Shown: in pieces, positions 1-5,976 of the stretch
Numbering within the stretch: the first letter of the stretch is position 1
Layout: each line of letters begins with the position of its first letter
Assembly (NCBI GenBank): GCA_009775195.1
Contig: VSPF01000159.1
Span: 1 to 6,050 of the forward strand
Length of the DNA stretch: 6,050 bases
Origin: Muribaculaceae bacterium
GTDB taxonomy: Bacteria > Bacteroidota > Bacteroidia > Bacteroidales > Muribaculaceae
Direction of reading: 5' to 3'
Notes under the pieces: generated by a model
What the model was told of the DNA's origin: nothing
Seen by the model: only the letters and a program-made list of their open reading frames with translations
Database searches by the model: none
Made by a program: the position numbers and the translations under genes

Positions 1-257
1 GAGTAGGTGTTGGCAAGCGAAAGCATGGGGTAGATATGCTGTGCCTGCTCGAAGCCTGTGCTAATGTCGCTACCGACGCGCCTTGTGGGCGAATCGGGGT
101 CGAAGTGCTCGGGGTGGGCCGCCTCGAGGGCCTCGAGCTCCTTCATCAGCATGTCGAAGTCGCGGTCGCTGATTTCGGGAGCGTTGAGCACGTAGTAGTT
201 GTAATTATGTCGGTTTAGCTCGTCGCGCAGGGCGTCGATGCGTTCGATATCTGTCAT
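1..257 (-). CDS. ligA: NAD-dependent DNA ligase LigA, N-terminal part (runs off the window)
   Basis: LigA seals nicks in duplex DNA during replication and repair in the cytoplasm, using NAD+ as the adenylate donor. Translating the minus strand from the ATG at 257-255 gives 85 codons beginning MTDIERIDALRDEL. They match the LigA Ia domain that binds the nicotinamide mononucleotide part of NAD+: HNYNYYVLNAPEISD (residues 17-31), the helix around MKELEALEAAHPE, then PDSPTRRVG (54-62) and YPMLSLANTYS at the edge. Against E. coli LigA, Y22, D32 and D36 are kept (Y21, D31, D35), H23 is Tyr22 and Y35 is Phe34. I believe both changes occur in other ligases, the Phe being common in Bacteroidetes. The catalytic KxDG lysine and all later domains lie outside the window, so intactness cannot be judged. 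The start overlaps the ruvC stop as ATGA, suggesting translational coupling. Identification is firm. Confidence 0.95.
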   Translation of the reverse strand, partial: MTDIERIDALRDELNRHNYNYYVLNAPEISDRDFDMLMKELEALEAAHPEHFDPDSPTRRVGSDISTGFEQAQHIYPMLSLANTY

Positions 258-850
258 ATTCCTGATACTTTGTCGGGGTGGTTGGCAATATAGTCTTTCC
301 AAGATTTCGAGCCTTTGGCTACCGCCGGTTTCTGAGACTCGTAGAAGTGGCACAACGCGGCGGCGAGGGCGTCGGTGGCGTCGAGCTTGGGCAGCAGGTT
401 CTCGCGCGGTATGCCGAGTATGCGCACGAGCATCTCGCATACCTGCTCTTTCGATGCCGCGCCGTTGCCGGTTATGGCCATCTTGATTTTGCGCGGTTCG
501 TACTCGGTGATGGGTACCTGCCTGCCGAGTGCTGCGGCCATGGCCACGCCCTGTGCGCGGCCGAGTTTGAGCATGGACTGCACGTTCTTGCCGAAAAACG
601 GGGCTTCGATGGCCATCTCGTCGGGGCAGTACTGCTCTACGAGCATGCTCACACGCTCGTAGATACGCCTGAGGCGCAGATAGTGGTCGCCGATTTTCGA
701 CAGCTCGATTAGGCCCATGGCTATCATCGAGGGCTTGCGGCCATAGATGCCGAGTATGCCGTAACCCATGATGTTGGTGCCGGGGTCGATGCCTATTATT
801 ATGCGGTCGGCAGTTTTAACCTTTGCATCCATTGGCTTTGGAATAGTCAT
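254..850 (-). CDS. ruvC: Crossover junction endodeoxyribonuclease RuvC
   Basis: RuvC is the dimeric resolvase that makes paired nicks in Holliday junctions, working with the RuvAB branch-migration motor in recombinational repair. The 198-residue product carries the whole RNase-H-like fold: GIDPGTNIMGYGIL (residues 20-33) with catalytic Asp22; AIEAPFFGKNVQS (80-92) with Glu82; GRAQGVAMAAA (97-107); and KLDATDALAAALCH (155-168) with Asp157 and Asp160. These four acidic residues correspond to E. coli D7, E66, D138 and D141, so the active site looks intact. The tail GSKSWKDYIANHPDKV (180-195) is longer than in E. coli RuvC (173 aa) and resembles tails of Bacteroidetes RuvC. The ATG at 850 gives a 35-nt overlap with the upstream gene. 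Met7 (832-830) is an equally plausible start, leaving 192 aa, since homology begins near residue 16. No strong Shine-Dalgarno site decides between them. The stop overlaps the ligA start as ATGA. Confidence 0.95.
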   Translation of the reverse strand: MTIPKPMDAKVKTADRIIIGIDPGTNIMGYGILGIYGRKPSMIAMGLIELSKIGDHYLRLRRIYERVSMLVEQYCPDEMAIEAPFFGKNVQSMLKLGRAQGVAMAAALGRQVPITEYEPRKIKMAITGNGAASKEQVCEMLVRILGIPRENLLPKLDATDALAAALCHFYESQKPAVAKGSKSWKDYIANHPDKVSGI

Positions 851-1166
851 AAACCACGTCGAGCTGCGACTCGAACATGCTCACGCCCATGCCCCATGCA
901 CGGGCAATCTGGCTGTATATGCCCGGTAACACCCTGTCGTGGAAGTCGGTTATTATCGTGGCCGAGGGCGCGCGCATCTGTATGGCAAAGGTGCGCACGT
1001 GTTGGCCCGTAAGGCTGTTGGTAGAGGCTTCGCCGTGCATCTCGGTAAGTAGCATGCCGTAGAGACCCGATTTGTCGGCGGCAGGGATATAGATGTCGCG
1101 GACAAAGTCGATAAATTCGTCGGCTTTATCGGCATCGACGGCAAAGGTGGTATTGAAGAGAATCAT
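816..1166 (-). CDS. DUF4286-like small protein
   Basis: This 116-residue protein of unknown function starts MILFNTTFAVDADKADEFID. The features recalling DUF4286 are the opening strand ILFNTTFAV, an amphipathic helix ending in DIYIPAADKSGL (24-35), a central strand TFAIQM (59-64), and a closing block with WGMGVSMFESQLDVV (91-105). This is an alternating strand/helix pattern like small ferredoxin-fold dimers. There is no signal peptide or membrane segment and no visible catalytic motif. The same frame stays open upstream for 73 codons, but that part is antisense-like filler lying inside the glycosyltransferase gene. The ATG at 1166-1164 was chosen because homology starts there and it overlaps the upstream stop as ATGA. 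I recall DUF4286 genes lying just upstream of ruvC in other Bacteroidetes, which supports the call, but a role in recombination has not been shown to my knowledge. Family assignment is from memory of sequence pattern. Confidence 0.8.
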   Translation of the reverse strand: MILFNTTFAVDADKADEFIDFVRDIYIPAADKSGLYGMLLTEMHGEASTNSLTGQHVRTFAIQMRAPSATIITDFHDRVLPGIYSQIARAWGMGVSMFESQLDVVYDYSKANGCKG

Positions 1167-1918
1167 TTGTGTTGTGCTTGTCTTTTTCTTTTCCAGGCCC
1201 TTACGATGAAACGTATGTGCCGCAGAAATGTTGGTATAAAACCATAATAATATGCCATAATCCAGAACCTCTCGCGCAGCGAAGCCTTGTGGTTGCGTGT
1301 GGTCACGCCTTCGCTCAGGTAGTCGATAATGACCGTGTCGGCAAGCCCGACGTTTTTGCGCGAGTGTTGCAGGCAGCGTATGCACCAGTCGTAGTCGGCT
1401 GAAAAACGGTACTTTAGGTTGTAGTAACCGGTTATGCGCCTAAGGGCTACAAAGGCCTGGTGGCATACGAGCATACCGTCGGCAAATGACTGGAGCGTCA
1501 GTTGCGCGGGTGCTGACAGGTGTCTCGGGCCGATATACGCGCCATCGTTGTCTACGATGTTAGTCTGACCGTAAACTATGCCAGGTTTATTGTTTGCCGC
1601 AATGGTGTCGGCCAACAGTTGCAATGTGCCGGTGTCGTGAAATTTGTCGCCGGCGTTGAGAAATATCAGATAGCGGCCCGAGGTGTAGCCTATGCCCTTG
1701 TTCATGGCGTCGTAGATGCCGTTGTCAGGCTCCGATACGACACGTCGGTGCGGCGAGGGGTGGGCACCGGCGATTTCGAGGGTGTTGTCGCGCGAGGCTC
1801 CGTCGACTATTATGTGCTCGTAGTCGGTAAACGTCTGGCTGTCGATGCTATCGAGCGTGCGACCGAGGGTGGGGCCGGCATTGTATGTGGCCGTGATTAT
1901 GGCGAATAGGGGTGTCAT
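1163..1918 (-). CDS. Glycosyltransferase family 2 (GT-A fold, WcaE-like)
   Basis: This is probably a cytosolic or membrane-peripheral enzyme moving a sugar from a nucleotide-sugar donor to a glycan or lipid-linked acceptor. The 251 residues show the GT2 signature: IITATYNAGPTLGRTLDSI (residues 7-25), the donor-binding strand HIIVDGASRDNT (35-46), SEPDNGIYDAMNKGI (62-76), and LIFLNAGDKF (84-93), where NAGD takes the place of the DxD metal motif. Downstream, VCHQAFVALRR (151-161) and YRFSADYDWCIR (170-181) recall the acceptor and base region of the WcaE/Rv2957-type subgroup. The length of about 250 aa is typical of that subgroup. The tail is basic and aromatic (RFWIMAYYYGF, then RHIRFIVRAWKRKR), fitting contact with the inner membrane, but no clear transmembrane helix is present. 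Donor and acceptor cannot be read from sequence, and no polysaccharide genes surround it. Its ATG shares one base with the preceding TAA (TAATG), and its TGA overlaps the next ATG. Confidence 0.9.
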   Translation of the reverse strand: MTPLFAIITATYNAGPTLGRTLDSIDSQTFTDYEHIIVDGASRDNTLEIAGAHPSPHRRVVSEPDNGIYDAMNKGIGYTSGRYLIFLNAGDKFHDTGTLQLLADTIAANNKPGIVYGQTNIVDNDGAYIGPRHLSAPAQLTLQSFADGMLVCHQAFVALRRITGYYNLKYRFSADYDWCIRCLQHSRKNVGLADTVIIDYLSEGVTTRNHKASLRERFWIMAYYYGFIPTFLRHIRFIVRAWKRKRQAQHK

Positions 1919-2796
1919 TATACCGTCGGGTCGCAGTTTTTAAAGGTTTCATTGAATCGGTAATCACGTTGAGGGGCGTCCTCGCGTACACGCATTGTGA
2001 AGCCGAAGCGTTTCGACCCCATTTTGTCGCTTAGGCAGTCGGCGAAGCGTTCGATTGCGCCGTTTCCGACTATGTCGTAGGCCACGGTGTGGTCGATGGG
2101 CGCGTCGTGGAAGCGTCGTGGCACGCTGTTGACGTGTCCCTGCTCGATAGCCGTGAGCTTTGTAACGCGGCGCCATGTAGAGCCGGTGCTGTCGGCCGCT
2201 ATGCAAAGCAGGGCATCGTCGCGCCCGGCGATGGCGGCGAACATCACGGGTTCGTCGGCGTAGTGCTTCATCGGGTTGTTCTCGCCTCGGTCGTATATTT
2301 CTGACAGGGGTATTTTCACGGCTTTTTCACCGGCGTATGCCATGACCAGGTAGCCGTCGGCGAGGTCGAGAGGTATTGTCAGGGCCAGGCGGCAGTCGTT
2401 GCCACCGTCGAGCCATAAGTCTTTGTGGGAGTAGAGCAGTTCGTCGTCGCCGGTAAAATACAGGTAGCCCGACGGTTCTACATAGCCCGTCTCGTGGTCG
2501 TGCAGCAGGTTGGGTCGCCAGTGCGAGGTGTCGATGGTGGGTTTGTTGACCTCTTCGATAACCGCCGGTACGACGGGGTGTTGTGCCGGGGTGGTTTCTA
2601 TTGTGGTGTTTTCCTGTTCGTCGGTTTTCTCCTCGTCGCCATATTGTGCCAAGCGCATACGGTGCTCGGCGCGGAGTTCCTCGCGTTCACGTTTGAATTC
2701 GTCGATAGCCTCGCCGTGATATTCGCGTGTCGATTGTCCGCTCTGGCGCACATAGAGCCTGCCGTCGTAAAATACGGGTTTGATAGATTTATGCAT
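1918..2796 (-). CDS. Detached C-terminal part of the AlbA_2 protein, with a GyrA-CTD-like beta region
   Basis: Taken alone this is a 292-residue protein, but its first 35 residues read as the missing end of an AlbA_2 domain: KPVFYDGRLYVRQSGQSTRE (6-25), followed by a helix from EAIDEFKRERE. In that family the equivalent strands (PVF, then YVR.G.ST) follow directly on the segment ending the upstream frame. Both frames share the same phase and are separated only by TGA and two codons. Residues 36-90 form a charged, probably unstructured linker with Thr/Pro/Glu (TDEQENTTIETTPAQ). Residues 91-292 are beta-rich. DGYLVMAYAGEKAVKIPLSEI (147-167) and DDALLCIAADSTGSTWRRV (193-211) faintly resemble blades of the DNA gyrase A C-terminal pinwheel, a weak inference. 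Whether it is made by reinitiation at ATG 2796, by readthrough, or not at all is undecided. Its TAA overlaps the glycosyltransferase ATG by one base. Confidence 0.7.
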   Translation of the reverse strand: MHKSIKPVFYDGRLYVRQSGQSTREYHGEAIDEFKREREELRAEHRMRLAQYGDEEKTDEQENTTIETTPAQHPVVPAVIEEVNKPTIDTSHWRPNLLHDHETGYVEPSGYLYFTGDDELLYSHKDLWLDGGNDCRLALTIPLDLADGYLVMAYAGEKAVKIPLSEIYDRGENNPMKHYADEPVMFAAIAGRDDALLCIAADSTGSTWRRVTKLTAIEQGHVNSVPRRFHDAPIDHTVAYDIVGNGAIERFADCLSDKMGSKRFGFTMRVREDAPQRDYRFNETFKNCDPTV

Positions 2797-2802
2797 CGTG
2801 AT

Positions 2803-2805
2803 TCA
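2803..2805 (-). other. In-frame TGA inside the AlbA_2 domain (nonsense, readthrough or split site)
   Basis: On the minus strand the codons run GAG AAA GGC GTC GTG TGA ATC ACG ATG CAT AAA. The reading phase is unchanged from the 1057-residue frame into the 292-residue frame, so no indel is needed to join them. Replacing the TGA by any amino acid gives EKGVVxITMHKSIKPVFY, which fits the usual AlbA_2 pattern of a hydrophobic strand followed by xKPVF and YVRxGxST. One substitution from Arg (CGA or AGA), Gly, Cys, Trp, Leu or Ser codons would create it. The next base is A, not the C seen in the leakiest UGA contexts. I see no obvious selenocysteine-type hairpin just downstream. Confidence 0.8.
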
Positions 2806-5800
2806 CACGACGCCTTTCTCGGCTTCGTCGTCGGCAGCGACCTCGATTTTGCGGCCTATGCGTTCGCCGAAAGCCTGGTTGACAAGGTCTTCGATAAAGA
2901 CACACAGGCTGTCGATGTTAGTCACCTTGTGGCGGTGCGTGCCGGCAATGGCTGCATGACGCTGGAAATACTTGAAGTCGTCGTGCATACCTACCTCGAA
3001 GCCGTCGTTGTTCACTCCTATGTATAGCTGGCCGCCATTTGCATTGAGCAGGCCGGCGATGCGGCTGAGTATGTGTTTTTGCTGCTCCTCGGGGGCCTCG
3101 CGCATGTCTTCGCCGGGGGCTGTGGCCGGATATACAATCGAGGTCTTGAACTCGAGGTACTTTGATTCGGAACCGTAATATTTGCCCCGGCGAGTCTCGT
3201 TGTTGACGTTGAGCTTCTCTTTAATTTTCTCTTTTATGTCGGACGCGATGCCGCCATCGTCACCGTCGGAGAGGTGTATCATATTGTATGCCAGCACCAT
3301 GCGTGCAATGACACCTTCGAGCTCGTTCGACGGTGCGCCCACGGTGGCATATAGTTCGGCGTTACGCGACGGGTCTTTGAGCCATGATACCATCTCGAGG
3401 CGGTGGTAGAGCATCTTTAGGAAGGGGTCGGCCTGGGCTGTCGGTGCGAGGGCTTCGAGCTTGTCGGCATCAATGCGGCTGTTGGTGGCATAAAATTGGT
3501 GCAGGGTCAGAAGTGATGCGTGTGTCAGCAGCTTTTCGGCAAGGCGTTCGTCAGCAATGGCGAGGGCCAGGAGTCGGCCGAAGCGAAGGTAGTCGTAAGC
3601 CTTGGTGAGGTCGTTCTCGGCGATTGACTTGAAGCGGATAATCTCGATGATTTCGCGTATGTTGTCGGCCGAGAGTAATTCGTCGATGTCGCGGAAGACG
3701 GCTTCTTCGGCCTCGCGTACCTCGCTGTTGTCGGTCTCGCCGATGCCTTCGATAAGCTGCTGGAATGCTTCGTTTTTACCGAAGACCATGTCGGGCTCGG
3801 CATCGCCGGAGATATATCCTTTGAGCTGGCCCTGCGTGCCGATGTTCATAAAACGTACTTTGACGATATCGCCGATGTTGAAATCGGTGCCGTCGTCGGG
3901 ACGTGTTATGTAAAGTCCCACGCCATTGTAAGAGATTGCAGAGTAATCGCGCTGGGTGTTGTCGGTGATGACGGCGAAGTATTCGTCATCGAAATTATAT
4001 GTTGTCTCGATATAGTGGTCTACGGTGTCCCGCAGTGAGAAAACATACGAGCCGTCCGGGGCAACCTCGAGCACTGTGGCCAGGAAGCCGCGCACTGCGC
4101 CCTCGGGGGTGCGGAATACGTGCATCGGAGGCTGCTTGAGGTTGTAGCCCACTATTTCGTCGCGGCGCAGTATGCCGTTGCCGCCGTCGTACTCGGCATC
4201 GTCGATGTGGCATAGAAAGACCGGGTTGTTGCTATATGCGTCGCGAACACTGTCGACCACGATATATACCTCGTCGCCGACGCCGGCATGGCGCCTGGGG
4301 GTGTCGTTGACTATCGTGCCGGTGCTCTCCTTGTCGAAGAGGCTCATCTCTATGTCGTGCCACCACTGGTTGTGTTCGCCGAGTTTGCGCAGGCGTGTGC
4401 CGCTGAGGCTGCGTATGCCGTTGACCATGATTTGTGGCTTGAGCCAGGGCATGAGGGTATCGGGGATGGCACGTTCGGTAATGTCGGAGCGACCCTCGGG
4501 GCGCAGCACTATGCCGTCGGCCGATATGGCGATTTCAATACCACCGCCGGTGTAGCGGTGTGTACCTTCGAGACGGTTGAATATGTCGTCGGCCGGCATC
4601 ACGGTCGCCTGGGTCATCATCATGGTCGGCTGGCGTAACTGTTCGTAGCTTATGCGCGTGCTCACGTCGGCGCCGAGGAGCGAAAGGAAGGATTTTGTCA
4701 ACAGGGCCTCTACGTTGAGCGGGCGCATCAGTGCCACATAGCGGTAGAAGAGTGTCCACGAACGGCTGTTGTCGGCATTGGGCTCCGAGAGGAGGAGCTG
4801 CAGCGCAATGGCTGTGAGGATGGCCTCGATTTTCGATTTTTGTTCGCGAGTCTCGGCTACGGGCAGCGCGTCGATTTCGAGTCGCGCCTGGCGCACATAT
4901 ATTTCAAACTGCTCGACGAAGGCCTTGCGGAATGGCTCGCGTTTCCAGTTTTCGAGGTCGCGGTTGAAAATACTCTCGAATATTCGGTTGAGGTAGTTTG
5001 CCACCTTGTCGGGGAAGAGTCTGAAAATCAGCATAAGCACGGCAAAACGTCGCGCCGGGTGGTAGAGGTAGCCCGAACGTTGCAACTTGTCGAGTAGCCG
5101 CTCTACAAAGCTGTCCTGGCTGTCGTTCGCGATTAGTTCGAGAGTGCTTTTGTAAGGTTCTATGCTGTCGGCGAGGTCGGTAAGTTGCTGCTGCAGGGCG
5201 CGGCGTTGCTCCGACTGGAGGCTGTTGAGGTAGCTTGACCCCTCGAGCAAGAATAAAAGTACCTCGCGCAGGGTGTCGAGCAGTACGCGGTATGTGCGGT
5301 TTTGCCGGCGCAGGTTTGCGCGTAGGAACCATTCGGGCAGTTGGCGTATGATGGTTCGGGCGGCAGTAACAGGCCATAGTCCGTTGGCCGAGGCAAGTTC
5401 GGCACGTGCGCCCGTCAGTTCGGGCAGGCGCTCTACAAGGCGTTTGACAAAACGACGGAGGCGGTTGTCAATCCCGGCCCCGTCGATTAATGCCTCGATG
5501 GTATAGAACTGTGTGCGCGACCCTTCGTCGATACGCGCTATGCTGAAGAACTGTTGGGTGAGTTTCGAAAACTTGCAGCGCAGCCGCTGGCCCTTGTTCA
5601 TTAATCCGTCGGGTTCGTAGATGCGGAAAAATATGCCGTTCTTGTCGATTACGTAATATGGTTCTTCTGCCGGGCTGTCGGGGACTGTCGTCACTGTACA
5701 TTCAAAACTCTCGCCACGTTCGTAGACGGTGTGATAAAGCTCGTAGACATATTTGGCAATATTCGGTGTCAGAGTAGGCATTCCGGCGATATCGATGCTC

Positions 5801-5976
5801 TTTACGCGGCAATATAAAACTTCGGGTGCTTCTTTTTCTCGTTGGAAAAGCAGCTTTTTCATCGCTACGGGCACCGGTCCGAGCGGCCCTTCGACTTCTA
5901 TCAAAAACTCTTTGTCGGACGGCTCGGTGCCTCCGACGACCTTGAATTCGTAACTGTGGTCTACCTCGTAAGTCAT
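2803..5976 (-). CDS. Very large multidomain AlbA_2/Schlafen-like protein, apparently cut short by an in-frame TGA
   Basis: The frame encodes 1057 residues with no signal peptide, so it is probably cytoplasmic. By eye the layout is: a beta-rich OB/S1-like N-terminus (about 1-150, e.g. RGESFECTV and NKGQRLRCKFSKL); a long helical region (165-435); beta segments around 565-725, including VGDEVYIVVDSV (566-577), VRGFLATVLEV (628-638) and IGDIVKVRFMN (701-711), each like the first strands of an S1/OB fold; a second helical region (735-925); and an AlbA_2 domain from about 933. That domain is recognised by SESKYLEFKTS (936-946) and LLNANGGQLYIGVNNDG (976-992). E937 and E942 have the five-residue spacing of the paired glutamates in Schlafen nucleases, and D991 could supply the third carboxylate. 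The frame stops before the last AlbA_2 strands, which follow in the next frame. The ATG is bounded by an in-frame TAA 18 nt upstream. AlbA_2 proteins are variously regulators, nucleic-acid binders or RNases; I cannot choose. Confidence 0.85.
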   Translation of the reverse strand: MTYEVDHSYEFKVVGGTEPSDKEFLIEVEGPLGPVPVAMKKLLFQREKEAPEVLYCRVKSIDIAGMPTLTPNIAKYVYELYHTVYERGESFECTVTTVPDSPAEEPYYVIDKNGIFFRIYEPDGLMNKGQRLRCKFSKLTQQFFSIARIDEGSRTQFYTIEALIDGAGIDNRLRRFVKRLVERLPELTGARAELASANGLWPVTAARTIIRQLPEWFLRANLRRQNRTYRVLLDTLREVLLFLLEGSSYLNSLQSEQRRALQQQLTDLADSIEPYKSTLELIANDSQDSFVERLLDKLQRSGYLYHPARRFAVLMLIFRLFPDKVANYLNRIFESIFNRDLENWKREPFRKAFVEQFEIYVRQARLEIDALPVAETREQKSKIEAILTAIALQLLLSEPNADNSRSWTLFYRYVALMRPLNVEALLTKSFLSLLGADVSTRISYEQLRQPTMMMTQATVMPADDIFNRLEGTHRYTGGGIEIAISADGIVLRPEGRSDITERAIPDTLMPWLKPQIMVNGIRSLSGTRLRKLGEHNQWWHDIEMSLFDKESTGTIVNDTPRRHAGVGDEVYIVVDSVRDAYSNNPVFLCHIDDAEYDGGNGILRRDEIVGYNLKQPPMHVFRTPEGAVRGFLATVLEVAPDGSYVFSLRDTVDHYIETTYNFDDEYFAVITDNTQRDYSAISYNGVGLYITRPDDGTDFNIGDIVKVRFMNIGTQGQLKGYISGDAEPDMVFGKNEAFQQLIEGIGETDNSEVREAEEAVFRDIDELLSADNIREIIEIIRFKSIAENDLTKAYDYLRFGRLLALAIADERLAEKLLTHASLLTLHQFYATNSRIDADKLEALAPTAQADPFLKMLYHRLEMVSWLKDPSRNAELYATVGAPSNELEGVIARMVLAYNMIHLSDGDDGGIASDIKEKIKEKLNVNNETRRGKYYGSESKYLEFKTSIVYPATAPGEDMREAPEEQQKHILSRIAGLLNANGGQLYIGVNNDGFEVGMHDDFKYFQRHAAIAGTHRHKVTNIDSLCVFIEDLVNQAFGERIGRKIEVAADDEAEKGVV

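Noticed and set aside
278..712. A 144-codon plus-strand open frame opposite ruvC
   Set aside because: It lies entirely across the conserved RuvC catalytic core, and its translation shows no family pattern.
1167..1385. N-terminal extension of the DUF4286-like frame up to an ATG at 1385
   Set aside because: The extra 73 codons lie inside the glycosyltransferase gene, have a basic low-information composition, and precede the point where family similarity starts. The ATGA junction gives a better start.
2760..2805. Selenocysteine insertion at the in-frame TGA
   Set aside because: No convincing SECIS-like hairpin follows the TGA, the position is not a known redox site in AlbA_2 domains, and no selenium genes are visible. 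It is not fully excluded, but a nonsense change or split is simpler.
2797..2805. A frameshift (indel) as the cause of the split
   Set aside because: Both frames have the same phase, so a substitution producing TGA is enough; no insertion or deletion is needed.
2425..3027. A 200-codon plus-strand open frame spanning the junction of the two AlbA_2 frames
   Set aside because: It is antisense to clearly homologous coding sequence. GC-rich codon usage with many GAC/GAG/GTC codons leaves such shadow frames open, and its product has no recognisable motif.
4904..5377. A 157-codon minus-strand frame rich in Arg, Pro and Thr
   Set aside because: It is an out-of-phase shadow of the large AlbA_2 gene, with composition typical of a shifted GC-rich frame.
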